Positions 1-6,328 are shown, counted from the first letter of the stretch. The stretch is 14,394 bases of DNA from an uncultured Oscillibacter sp. (GCA_910588175.1 CAJUQQ010000048.1:1-14394), one strand, 5' to 3'. The notes: generated from the sequence alone by a model not told the origin. A program made the numbers and translations.

Positions 1-115
1 CGGGGAGTATTCCAGGCCGCCGTTGGCTCCGGCTGTCATAGCTCCACAGCACCGCTGCCTCGCCGTCACAAGCTCCATATCGCTCATTTCCGCCTTGCGG
101 CGAAAATTCGTTCAT
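1..115 (-). other. Possible 5' end of a gene running off the left edge
   Basis: Two minus-strand frames are open from an ATG to the window edge. One begins at position 115 (MNEFSPQGGNERYG...) and the other at 87 (MSDMELVTARQRC...). Neither has a strong Shine-Dalgarno sequence, and I recognise neither protein. The position, just downstream of the sigma-like gene in its direction of transcription, is where an integrative element would carry its next gene. At most one frame can be real, and both may be chance. The sequence to the left of the window is needed to decide. Confidence 0.2.
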
Positions 116-456
116 TTCGCTGTTCCGGCTCTTCCCAACGGATCAATGATCCGTTGGGAACCCTTTTATGGCTGGCGCGTACCGCAGGGCTCCCCCGCAA
201 GTCCGTGGGAGGGCGTGAGCAAGTTTCATTATCCCCCGCGCTGTCGTCGCGCCCGGCCTGCCACAGCCGGGTCAAAGGTTCGCGTTGATCGCTCGGTCCG
301 CTCCGCTTTCACCTCCTTGGAACTCCCATCCTGGCGGCGCGCCTTTTGTCGCTATTCACACGGGTTTTGTGCCTGGAATACTGTCTATTCAGTTGTCGGT
401 GGGAGGCTTGTCCCTCCTCACCTATCAGGCGGGTTTTTGGCGTTTTCGGATGTACC
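88..456. other. Hairpin-rich stretch without a convincing gene
   Basis: About 370 bases lie between the sigma-like gene and the left edge. Open frames here (for example plus-strand 23-460) have rare-looking residue mixes, no recognisable domain and no ribosome site. The stretch holds several perfect inverted repeats: CCCGGC/GCCGGG at 252-257 and 266-271 with an 8-nt loop; CTCCC/GGGAG at 190-194 and 207-211; a 29-nt palindrome at 132-160; and CGCC/GGCG at 91-102. Read on the minus strand, that last hairpin closes a GCAA loop of the GNRA type. A perfect Shine-Dalgarno-like AAGGAGGTGA (minus strand, about 311-320) is followed by no start codon at usable distance. The stretch could be a structured RNA, an element-end or transfer region, or decayed coding sequence. 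Confidence 0.45.
132..160. repeat. 29-nt perfect palindrome
   Basis: Two perfect 14-nt arms (TTCCCAACGGATCA and its complement) surround a single A. The symmetry suits a dimeric protein binding site or a cruciform. As RNA it would form an 11-12 bp stem with a small loop. A short T-rich run (CCCTTTTA) follows on the plus strand, but no plus-strand gene precedes it, so a terminator role is doubtful. Confidence 0.7.
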
Positions 457-876
457 TTAGAAAGAAAAATCCAAATATTTTTTCAAAGCCCGCAGGCCCT
501 TATTGATTGTCTCCCGAACATTGCGCTCCTCCACGCCCTCGGCCTTGGCAATCTGGCCCACGCTCCGCCCCAGGATGAAACGGGCATAGACGCGCCGGGC
601 CTGGACGGGCGGGAGGCGGTCAAGGGCGGCATAGAGGGCGGCGTGGCCCTCGGCCTGCTCCATGATCTCCTCCGGGGTCAACGGGGGATAGGTCACGTCG
701 GCCTCAAAACCGGGAGTCCCGTCCAGGGAGCACTCGTCATGCTCCCGCTTGCGCCGCTTGTAGCTGTCACACTGGCGGCCTCCAATGGAGAGGGTCACGG
801 CGATCTCCTCCGACACTTCCAGGGTGACGCACTCGGTCAGATGGGGGTAGTAGTTGTTCAATTTGATGGTCGTCAT
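457..876 (-). CDS. Short sigma-70 family factor, region-4 type (ICE-associated)
   Basis: This gene encodes a 139-residue protein starting MTTIKLNNYYPHL. The ATG at 876 is chosen because GGAGG lies 6 nt upstream; the open frame runs 32 codons further up without one. The C-terminal half (about residues 85-135, LPPVQARRVYARFILGRS...VEERNVRETINKGLRALKKYL) has the helix-turn-helix pattern of sigma-70 region 4, which contacts the -35 box. The N-terminal half (NNYYPHLTECVTLEVSEEIAVTL) matches the style of the roughly 140-residue sigma-like proteins carried by Tn1549/Tn916-type conjugative elements in Clostridia. Region 2 is absent, so it is unlikely to be a full sigma factor. It probably regulates element genes, but the exact target is unknown. 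Its ribosome site lies in a strong hairpin (separate entry). Confidence 0.8.
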   Translation of the reverse strand: MTTIKLNNYYPHLTECVTLEVSEEIAVTLSIGGRQCDSYKRRKREHDECSLDGTPGFEADVTYPPLTPEEIMEQAEGHAALYAALDRLPPVQARRVYARFILGRSVGQIAKAEGVEERNVRETINKGLRALKKYLDFSF

Positions 877-882
877 AAGTAA

Positions 883-927
883 CCTCCATTTCGATATAGG
901 GCGGAAAGGGGCAGATCGAAATGGAGG
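883..927 (-). promoter_or_regulatory. RBS-sequestering hairpin in the leader of the sigma-like gene
   Basis: A perfect 13-bp inverted repeat (CCTCCATTTCGAT at 883-895 and its complement at 915-927) flanks a 19-nt loop. In the minus-strand transcript the 3' arm ends with GGAGG, the Shine-Dalgarno sequence 6 nt before the ATG at 876. The 5' arm supplies the exact anti-Shine-Dalgarno CCTCC. If folded, it would hide the ribosome site completely. The same symmetry could instead be an operator for a dimeric repressor. Confidence 0.65.
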
Positions 928-1154
928 GGCGGGGAGCGGCAACGGGCCTCTGGACACCGTGACCAGAAGCACCGCCTGGATAGAAAAACGCCCGCATAGC
1001 GCAAGGCTACACGGACGTACCGGGGCGACTGAATATTACAATTTTCGCAGTTACGGCCAGGGCTTCCCTTTAGAGGGGGAGGGCTTTTTTTGACAAATCA
1101 GGGGGGGCGGACAATATAGAAAGACACGGCGTAACCTCCTCTTGCCGCCGCGTC
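928..1154. other. Intergenic region without a gene
   Basis: No supported coding frame is present. The promoter of the sigma-like gene should lie here; a weak minus-strand candidate is TTGCGC, 16 bp, TATCCA near 980-1007. A short plus-strand GGGAGGGC followed by seven T (around 1076-1092) resembles part of a terminator, but its stem is poor. An 11-bp direct repeat CGCGTCAATAA occurs at 1149-1159 and 1219-1229. Confidence 0.4.
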
Positions 1155-1197
1155 AATAAAAAACGACGGTCTTGAAATCGTTTCAAAACCGCCGTTT
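1155..1197 (-). terminator. Intrinsic terminator downstream of the gene remnant
   Basis: The inverted repeat 1161-1177/1181-1197 gives a 17-bp stem with a 3-nt loop. Read on the minus strand, its two imperfect positions become G-U wobbles and the stem is followed by a run of T (complement of 1158-1163). It would end minus-strand transcripts coming from the frame at 1331. Confidence 0.7.
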
Positions 1198-1330
1198 GGT
1201 ATTTGCTTTCGTTTGGAGCGCGTCAATAAGCACCCGCCCATCCAACGGTTTTTTTATATGCCGTCCCGTTGGCGTCTGGGTGTCTCTGTGATTAACTCTT
1301 AACGATGGCTCGCTTTTCTGCCTGAGCAAT

Positions 1331-1822
1331 TTACAGCTTATTGATCCACGCCTGGAAAAACTTTTCGATCCCCGCCGTAGCTCCGGCTAGCCCCACATGG
1401 GAGGTCGGCATGTTGTACTGACTGGTGTTTCCATCAAAAATAGAGGTACTTCTGGCGGGTTCCGTAATCTGTTTACCGCCAGTCATCTCTTTATAGGTAT
1501 TTTCCACATCCTGCTTCATTCCGTCCAGTAACTTGGATGCGTTTTCTAACGCCTCCATGATTTCTTGCGGATCGTCTGACAAATTGGAAAGGCCCAAGAA
1601 ATCAGCAGAAATAGAATTGAGCTGATTTTCCGTCACCTTTGACGCTAGCCCGCCAGACAGTCCGTCATATTCATCCACTGTGGAGCGGTGTGGATTGATG
1701 TGACTTTGAATGATGTCTGTAGAGTCTGTTTTAAAACTGGCGGAATGCCGGATTGGGGCAGATTTTTTCGTCAGGCAAGGCGATTGGACACGGGAATCCT
1801 GACGGATTTCAAGTCCAATCAA
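1331..1822 (-). pseudogene. Chimeric open frame: gene remnant fused to a palindromic element
   Basis: The 163-codon frame is a composite. Its first 34 or so codons (MIGLEIRQDSRVQSP...) lie inside the 165-bp palindromic element at 1720-1884. The rest (about residue 35 on) is a soluble, Ser/Asn/Asp-rich sequence ending ...GIEKFFQAWINKL. I recognise no domain in it. The part outside the element has more A/T-ending codons than the chromosomal genes to the right, which suggests foreign origin. The ATG has no clear Shine-Dalgarno sequence. The likely reading is the 3' fragment of a transferred gene whose upstream part was lost where the element now sits. Expression as a short fusion protein is possible but unproven. 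Confidence 0.55.
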
Positions 1823-1884
1823 CGCAGTCCTGACGGAAAAAGATGCCCCAAGACGGCGTTTTGATGGTTCTAAAACAGACTCTA
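1720..1884. mobile_element. 165-bp palindromic MITE-like element
   Basis: The two ends are perfect 14-nt inverted repeats (TAGAGTCTGTTTTA at 1720-1733; complement at 1871-1884). Similarity continues inward at matching spacing: TTGGGGCA at about 1753-1760 pairs with TGCCCCAA at 1844-1851, CGTCAGG with CCTGACG, and GATTGGAC at 1782-1789 with GTCCAATC at 1812-1819. The whole element is therefore a single imperfect foldback. TA at both ends (1720-1721 and 1883-1884) would fit a TA target duplication, as made by IS630/Tc1-type transposases. No transposase is encoded, so mobility in trans is inference. It separates accessory sequence from chromosomal genes. Confidence 0.65.
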
Positions 1885-2976
1885 GGCCAAATCCCGGTGG
1901 TCCAGGGCGGCCAGGCCGAAGCGCACCGCCCGGGTGACGGCCTCCCGTTCCGCTTCGTCCCGGGCGGCGTCGTACCGGGCCCGGAGCTCCCGGAGAAACA
2001 GGCCCCGGAGAGAGTCCTCTCCCGCCCGGGCCCAGACGTCCGCCGCCACCCGGGTGCGGTCCCGGATCTCCAGGGCGTAGAACCGCCCGGACAGGGCCGT
2101 CTCCAGAGCCCGGGCGTCCCCGCCGCCCTCCCCGGTCTCGCCGGTGAGGAGGATTCGGTAAAGGCAGTCCGCCGTGTCCTCCGGCAGGGCGGCCTCCGCG
2201 GCCTCCCGGGGGGAACGCCCCGTCACGTCCACCTCCAGAATTTCATAGCGCCGCCGGGCAAAGGGCACGAAGGTCAGGCGGACCTCGCCCCCGCCGGCCG
2301 TGCCCTCATAAAAGCCCTTTTCCCCCAGCTCGTCAAAGCCCCGGCCCTCCATGCAGCCGGGCCAGGCGCAGAGGGTCCGCCCGTACAGCCGGGGCTCCCC
2401 CCGTTTATGGATGTGCCCCAGGGCCAGATAGGAAAGGCCGCTGGCGGCGATTTCCTCCCGCCGGAGGGGATTGTAGCGCGCCTCCGCCGGGCCGGTCTCC
2501 CCGTGGAGGAGGCCCAGGTGCGTCAGCCCGTCCTCCGGGGCGGAAAAGCCCGCCAGGAGGCTGGCCCCCTGCTCCGGAGAGGTGAAGGCCGCCCCGTGGA
2601 CGGCGGCGCCCAGCTCCGGCAGGGTCACGGAGGTCATGGCGCTCTCCCGGAAGATGTGGACGTTTTCCGGCCACTCCACCGTCTGCCAAGGACTGCCGGG
2701 GCCGTACCAGTCGTGGTTTCCCGGGGCGGCGAACACCCGGGCGTTCATCCGTCCCAGGGCCTCCGCCAGGGCCTCGCCGGTCTCCCGGTAGGGGGCGGCG
2801 CTGTCAAACAGGTCCCCGGCCAGCAGCACCAGCTGGACGCCGCAGGCGTTTACATAGTCCGCCAGCCGGAAGACCAGCTCCCGGCTCTCCCGCCGCCGCT
2901 CCGCCGCCCGCCCGGCGGGCAGGGCCGCGAAGGCGCTGTCCAGGTGGAAGTCCGCCGCGTGGATGAATTTCAGCAT
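1882..2976 (-). CDS. DNA repair exonuclease, SbcD/YhaO-like metallophosphoesterase
   Basis: This 364-residue protein has the full set of calcineurin-like phosphoesterase motifs: DFHLD (9-13), GDLFD (54-58), GNHD (86-89), LLHGE (157-160 region) and GHIH (187-190). These place two divalent metals, Mn2+ in relatives, for phosphodiester cleavage. The C-terminal 130 residues form the capping region seen in YhaO/SbcD/Mre11 relatives. Such nucleases normally work with an SbcC/Rad50-like ATPase, YhaN in Bacillus, usually encoded immediately downstream; none is present here. The ATG lies 1 nt after the stop of the tRNA deacylase gene, so the two are probably translationally coupled. The stop codon TAG is the first three bases of the palindromic element. 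The length is normal for the family, so at most a few residues were altered by the insertion. Confidence 0.85.
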   Translation of the reverse strand: MLKFIHAADFHLDSAFAALPAGRAAERRRESRELVFRLADYVNACGVQLVLLAGDLFDSAAPYRETGEALAEALGRMNARVFAAPGNHDWYGPGSPWQTVEWPENVHIFRESAMTSVTLPELGAAVHGAAFTSPEQGASLLAGFSAPEDGLTHLGLLHGETGPAEARYNPLRREEIAASGLSYLALGHIHKRGEPRLYGRTLCAWPGCMEGRGFDELGEKGFYEGTAGGGEVRLTFVPFARRRYEILEVDVTGRSPREAAEAALPEDTADCLYRILLTGETGEGGGDARALETALSGRFYALEIRDRTRVAADVWARAGEDSLRGLFLRELRARYDAARDEAEREAVTRAVRFGLAALDHRDLA

Positions 2977-2977
2977 A

Positions 2978-3460
2978 TCAGCCCCCGGCCTGCCAGGCCT
3001 TGCACACGTCCACCCACGCCGCGAAGTTGGAGGAATACCGCTCCAGCTCGCCGCAGGTCAGCTCAATCGCGCTGTTGGCGCTGCCGGCGGCGGGGAAGAC
3101 GGTTTCAAACCGCTTCAGCGACACGTCCAGATAAACCCTCACGTCCTCCGGCAGGGCAAAGGGGCATACGCCGCCCACGTCGTGGCCGATGAGGCTGTGG
3201 GCCTCCTCGTGGGTGAGCATTTTGGCCTTGGTGTGGAACTGGGCCTTGTATTTGCTGTTGTCGATTTTGGCGTCCCCGGCCGCCACGATAATGACGGGCT
3301 TGTCCTCTACTTTAAAGCTGAGGCTCTTGGCAATCCGCGCGCCCTCAACGCCCACGGCCACCGCCGCCAGCTCCACCGTGGCGGAGGAGACCGTAAACTC
3401 CCGGATGCGGTCCTCCATGCCGGAGCCCTTAAAATACGCTCTCACTTTTTCAATAGACAT
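2978..3460 (-). CDS. YbaK/EbsC-family aminoacyl-tRNA deacylase
   Basis: This 160-residue cytoplasmic protein starts MSIEKVRAYFKGSG. It has the YbaK signature GHDVGGVCPFALP...VYLDVSLKRFETVFPAAGS-NSAIELT in its second half. Family members hydrolyse mischarged tRNAs in trans (for example Cys-tRNA(Pro) by E. coli YbaK); the exact substrate here cannot be read from sequence. I chose the ATG at 3460 because homologues characteristically begin MSIEKV. An in-frame ATG 18 nt upstream (3478, MERNER) has a slightly better-spaced GGGAG and is a real alternative. The upstream extension of the frame beyond 3478 has no ribosome site. It sits between ymdB (128 nt upstream) and the exonuclease gene (1-nt gap), so it is probably the middle gene of a three-gene unit. 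Confidence 0.87.
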   Translation of the reverse strand: MSIEKVRAYFKGSGMEDRIREFTVSSATVELAAVAVGVEGARIAKSLSFKVEDKPVIIVAAGDAKIDNSKYKAQFHTKAKMLTHEEAHSLIGHDVGGVCPFALPEDVRVYLDVSLKRFETVFPAAGSANSAIELTCGELERYSSNFAAWVDVCKAWQAGG

Positions 3461-3588
3461 ACGCTCATTCCTCTCCATTGATTTCTCCCTTCCGCCGCCC
3501 GGTCCGGAAGACGGCGGAAACGGCCGGAAGGCGGAACAGGACCCCCACGCGGCCGTCATGGCCGTCCCGGAGGCCCGCGCCGGCCCTC

Positions 3589-4362
3589 TCACCGAATGTC
3601 GATTCGCTCCACCGCCGTACACAGCCCCGTGGCGCTGTCCAGGGTGAAGACGGCTCCCTGCATTTTGCAGGGCCCCTCCGGGTTCTGGTACCGCCCCGGC
3701 AGGCCCCCCAAAAAGCCCTCCACCGACTGCCAGGGCTCCACGCCCAGCACGGATTCGATGGGGCCGGTCATCCCCAGGTCCGTAAGATAGCCCGTCCCCT
3801 TGGGGAAGACCCGCTCGTCGGCGGTGGGGACGTGGGTGTGGGTGCCCCAGAGGGCGGAGACCCGCCCGTCCAGATAGTAGGCCAGGGCCAGTTTTTCGCT
3901 GGTGGCTTCGGCGTGGAAATCCACCAGGGTAAGCTCCGCCTCCCCCCGCTCCAGCAGCCGGTCCGCCAGGGGGAAGGGGTTGTCCGCCCCCCAGGCCAGG
4001 CCGCAGCGGCCAATGAGGTTCACCACCCGGACCCGGACGCCCCCCAGGTCGAAGATTTCGCAGCCGTGGCCCGGGGCCCGGCCGGTGTAGTTGGCGGGCC
4101 GGAGAAGCCAGGGCGCGTCGTCCAGGAAGGGCCGAATCTGGGGTCGGCCGAAGGCGTGGTTACCCAGAGTCACCGCGTCGGCCCCGGCGTCCCGGATGCG
4201 CTCCGCCTGGTCCCGGGTCAGCCCCACGCCGGAGGCGTTTTCCCCGTTGACCACGGTAAAAGAGATGTCCTTGAGCCGCTGCAGAGGCCGCAGGACCTTT
4301 TCCAGGTGCCGGAGCCCGGGCTCCCCCACCACGTCTCCTACGGCGAGAATGTGATACAGCAT
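3589..4362 (-). CDS. ymdB: YmdB-family metallophosphoesterase (2',3'-cyclic-nucleotide phosphodiesterase)
   Basis: This 257-residue protein carries the YmdB motif series: GDVVGEPG at 9-16 (metal ligand D10), NGENA at 39-43, GNH at 67-69, DFHAEATSEK at 148-157 and GTHTHVPTADE at 173-183. In Bacillus the enzyme hydrolyses 2',3'-cAMP at a two-metal centre and influences biofilm formation and motility. The family is a phosphodiesterase of about 260 residues, so this copy is full length. The ATG at 4362 is chosen because GGAGGG lies 6 nt upstream; an ATG six codons earlier (4380) has none. A short CGGGC-GTCA-GCCCG hairpin at 4447-4460 and a promoter at 4494-4521 lie in its leader. It is the first gene of the ymdB-deacylase-exonuclease unit. 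Confidence 0.9.
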   Translation of the reverse strand: MLYHILAVGDVVGEPGLRHLEKVLRPLQRLKDISFTVVNGENASGVGLTRDQAERIRDAGADAVTLGNHAFGRPQIRPFLDDAPWLLRPANYTGRAPGHGCEIFDLGGVRVRVVNLIGRCGLAWGADNPFPLADRLLERGEAELTLVDFHAEATSEKLALAYYLDGRVSALWGTHTHVPTADERVFPKGTGYLTDLGMTGPIESVLGVEPWQSVEGFLGGLPGRYQNPEGPCKMQGAVFTLDSATGLCTAVERIDIR

Positions 4363-4493
4363 AGCCGCCCTCCAGTCCATAGCAATCTTCCAAAATACGG
4401 GCAGCAGTCCGGCGGATACGGCACATAGCGGCGTCTTCCTCCCGGACGGGCGTCAGCCCGCTTGTCTGATGTGAACAGATCCTAAGGACTTAT

Positions 4494-4521
4494 AGTATAG
4501 CAAAGATTCCGCCCTTTGCAA
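4494..4521 (-). promoter_or_regulatory. Candidate promoter of the ymdB unit
   Basis: On the minus strand TTGCAA (4516-4521), a 16-bp spacer and TATACT (4494-4499) resemble a housekeeping-sigma promoter. The site lies directly beyond the nrdR terminator. The leader to the ymdB ATG would be about 125 nt. Confidence 0.55.
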
Positions 4522-4523
4522 GG

Positions 4524-4566
4524 GGAAAAACGCGGCCCGCCGGAAGCTCTCCGCCGGGCCGCGTTT
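4524..4566 (-). terminator. Intrinsic terminator of nrdR
   Basis: A GC-rich hairpin (CGCGGCCCG/CGGGCCGCG plus an inner CGG/CCG, one mismatch, 7-nt loop AAGCTCT) begins 4 nt after the nrdR stop. On the minus strand it is followed by TTTTT. Runs of A and T on both sides could let it also work weakly on the plus strand. Confidence 0.85.
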
Positions 4567-4569
4567 TGT

Positions 4570-5034
4570 TCAGCGCTGATTCTGTTCCGCCAGCAGCTTG
4601 GTCAGCTCCTCCATGAAGCTGTCGATGTCCTTGAACTGCCGGTAGACGGAGGCGAAGCGGACATAGGCCACCTGGTCGATGGCCCGCAGGTGCTCCATGA
4701 CCCGCTCGCCGATGACCGCCGTGCTGATTTCCCGCTCCATGGAGTTTTGGAGCTCCTGTTCGATGTCGGCGGCCACCTTCTCCAGCCGCGCCACGGGGAC
4801 GGGCCGCTTCTCACAGGCCCGGATCATACCGCTCAGGACCTTGCCCCGGTCAAAGCTCTGGCGGCTGCCATCCTTTTTCACCACCACCACGGGGAGGCTC
4901 TCCACCGTCTCATAGGTGGTGAAGCGCCGCCCGCAGGAGAGGCACTCTCTCCGGCGGCGGATGCTGTTGTTTTCATCAGCCGGGCGGGAGTCGATAACCT
5001 TGCTCTCATTGAAGCCGCAATAGGGACATTTCAT
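4570..5034 (-). CDS. nrdR: Transcriptional repressor NrdR
   Basis: This 154-residue protein starts MKCPYCG. C3, C6, C31 and C34 form the zinc ribbon, followed by the invariant RRRRECLSCGRRFTTYE segment and an ATP-cone domain (about residues 48-138). NrdR senses ATP/dATP and represses ribonucleotide reductase operons by binding paired NrdR boxes; no ribonucleotide reductase gene lies in the window, so it acts at a distance. The ATG at 5034 is preceded by AGGAGG at optimal spacing; the upstream in-frame extension is not family-like. It appears monocistronic, with an extended -10 promoter at 5146-5154 and a strong terminator just past the stop. Confidence 0.96.
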   Translation of the reverse strand: MKCPYCGFNESKVIDSRPADENNSIRRRRECLSCGRRFTTYETVESLPVVVVKKDGSRQSFDRGKVLSGMIRACEKRPVPVARLEKVAADIEQELQNSMEREISTAVIGERVMEHLRAIDQVAYVRFASVYRQFKDIDSFMEELTKLLAEQNQR

Positions 5035-5145
5035 AAGGGACCTCCTGATCCTCCGCCGGATATCCGGCGGTTCGCGTCCGTACATACGGGCACCTTTGGT
5101 ACTTCCCAAGGCGCTTTCGAAGATGTCCCGGGAACGTTAGGCTGT

Positions 5146-5154
5146 ATTATATCA
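5146..5154 (-). promoter_or_regulatory. Extended -10 promoter of nrdR
   Basis: The minus strand reads TGATATAAT: a perfect TATAAT (5146-5151) with the TGn extension. No good -35 box lies 17 bp upstream, which is usual for extended -10 promoters. The leader to the nrdR start would be about 105 nt. Confidence 0.6.
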
Positions 5155-5195
5155 TGGGATTTTTAAAATTGATAGAATATTGACACATTTTTTTC

Positions 5196-5227
5196 AAAAT
5201 ATTTTCCCTATTTCTGGAAAATATTTT
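5196..5227. repeat. AT-rich 12-bp inverted repeat
   Basis: Perfect arms AAAATATTTTCC (5196-5207) and GGAAAATATTTT (5216-5227) flank an 8-nt loop between the hypothetical gene and the nrdR promoter. On the plus strand it runs into a T tract, but no plus-strand gene precedes it. On the minus strand it may act as the weak end of the hypothetical gene's transcript, or as a protein site upstream of nrdR. Confidence 0.5.
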
Positions 5228-5244
5228 TTTGCCCCGGCCGGGAA

Positions 5245-5766
5245 TCAGAAAACTGGCCGGTCCTGCCCGTCGAAAGCGTAGACCACGAAGTCCTCCCCGC
5301 CGATGCGGCGGAGGCGGGCGAAGCAGAACAGGGTGGTCAGGGGAAAGGGCTTCGCCGGGTCGTAGGGCAGGGCCAGATACCGGAGCTCCCCCGCCTGCCG
5401 GGTCCGGGCTCCTTGGGCTCCCTTCATCCGCTGGCGGAGCCAGGGGGCCCGGAAGAGCTGGTCCGGGGCGGGGGCGGGCTCCCAGGACCCCGGTTCCTTT
5501 GCCCCCGCCGGGCGGATTTCTCCCCGGAGGAGGCGGCCCAGGGGCGCGGTGAGCCGGCCGGAAAAGCGGCGGCGGATGGTCCCCTGCTTCCCCTCCGGCT
5601 CCAGCACGCCCAGCCGCAGTTCTCCCCGGTCTCCCACGACCCAGGCACACCAAAGCCCCTCCTCCGGCAGGGGACAGCGGGCGGAGAACCAGGTGTAGAG
5701 CCCCTCCCGCTGCGCGATGAGCTCTCCGGCGGGCCTTCCGTCCGCCGTCAAGGGGAATTTGTCCAT
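5245..5766 (-). CDS. Hypothetical cytoplasmic protein
   Basis: This 173-residue, Arg- and Pro-rich protein starts MDKFPLTADGRPAGEL. I do not recognise a domain. There is no signal peptide or membrane segment. The N-terminal 90 residues (LYTWFSARCPLPEEGLWCAWVVGDRGELRLGVL pattern) look like alternating beta strands. The C-terminal half contains a basic stretch and ends FVVYAFDGQDRPVF. GGAGG lies about 10 nt before the ATG. The intrinsic terminator of the secreted-protein gene ends only about 20 nt upstream, too close for a separate promoter, so expression may depend on read-through. Composition and codon use match the neighbours, supporting a real gene. Confidence 0.75.
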   Translation of the reverse strand: MDKFPLTADGRPAGELIAQREGLYTWFSARCPLPEEGLWCAWVVGDRGELRLGVLEPEGKQGTIRRRFSGRLTAPLGRLLRGEIRPAGAKEPGSWEPAPAPDQLFRAPWLRQRMKGAQGARTRQAGELRYLALPYDPAKPFPLTTLFCFARLRRIGGEDFVVYAFDGQDRPVF

Positions 5767-5787
5767 ATCCGCCGTCCCTCCCGCCGT

Positions 5788-5832
5788 AAAAAATCGGACC
5801 TGTCTGCGCTATCTTATGCGCGGACAGGTCCG
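5788..5832 (-). terminator. Intrinsic terminator of the secreted-protein gene
   Basis: A 15-bp stem (arms 5795-5809 and 5818-5832, one imperfect pair, 8-nt loop TATCTTAT) is followed on the minus strand by ATTTTTT. It lies 10 nt after the stop of the gene at 5843-6328. Confidence 0.85.
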
Positions 5833-5842
5833 GTTATGTAAT

Positions 5843-6328
5843 TCAGCCGATGGTATAGCTTCCCCGGGCCAGGACCTTGACGGTGCCCGCCGTGGCCCGG
5901 ACGCCCCGGCCCTCAATGGTCATCATGTACAGGTGGTTCTGGATCAAAGGAGCGCCGTTGGCCAGGGTAGAGGCGGTGGTCTCGTCGATGAGGCCCGGGT
6001 CCGAGGGGGCGGCGCAGACGGCGCTGCCCACCCGCAGCATCACCTCGCAGCCGATGTCCCCGGTGAGGGTCTGCCCCTGGCTCAGGGTCACCACCGTGAA
6101 GGAGGCGGCGCTGGAGGAACCGCCGGGGACGGCTTGTCCCGTCTGTTGGGCGATCTTCTGGTCCACCCGCTGCATGATGGAGTTGAAAAACGTGTCGTTC
6201 AGGTAACTCAGAGTCACCAGCGGGTCCTGGGCGGAGCCCGCCTCCGCCGCCAGGGACACGCCGGTCATCAGCGCCGCGCTGAGAGCCAGCATCGCCCCGG
6301 CGCGGAGCAGCCAACGGTCTTTTTTCAT
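5843..6328 (-). CDS. Secreted protein of unknown function
   Basis: This 161-residue protein starts MKKDRWLLRAG. It has a clear Sec signal: a positively charged start, hydrophobic residues 7-27 and a likely cleavage site near SLAAEA (25-30). The mature part begins with DPLVTLSYLNDTFFNSIMQRVDQKIAQQ, probably helical. A Ser/Gly linker (69-75) follows, then a beta-rich domain (76-161) with GQTLTGDIGCEVMLRVGSAVC, PGLIDETT and NHLYMMTIEGRG, ending VKVLARGSYTIG. I know this arrangement only as an uncharacterised Clostridia family. The ATG at 6328 is preceded by GAGGAGG; the longer frame upstream is not used. It follows mazF by 56 nt with a hairpin in the gap, and no separate promoter is visible. Confidence 0.82.
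   Translation of the reverse strand: MKKDRWLLRAGAMLALSAALMTGVSLAAEAGSAQDPLVTLSYLNDTFFNSIMQRVDQKIAQQTGQAVPGGSSSAASFTVVTLSQGQTLTGDIGCEVMLRVGSAVCAAPSDPGLIDETTASTLANGAPLIQNHLYMMTIEGRGVRATAGTVKVLARGSYTIG

Noticed and set aside
88..456. Group II intron or IscB-type guide RNA as an explanation for the hairpin-rich left region
   Set aside because: There is no GTGYG start, no domain V-like hairpin and no reverse transcriptase or HNH/RuvC reading frame next to it within the window.
23..460. 145-codon plus-strand frame at the left edge
   Set aside because: It spans a palindrome and several hairpins, has no ribosome site or known domain, and overlaps the end of the sigma-like gene.
1843..3192. 449-codon plus-strand open frame opposite the exonuclease gene
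   Set aside because: It is rich in Pro, Gly and Arg with no domain, lies antisense to a gene with complete metallophosphoesterase motifs, and has no ribosome site. It reflects high GC content.
5180..5208. Plus-strand TTGACA near 5180 as a promoter
   Set aside because: No matching -10 box lies at 16-18 bp, and no plus-strand gene follows for several kilobases.
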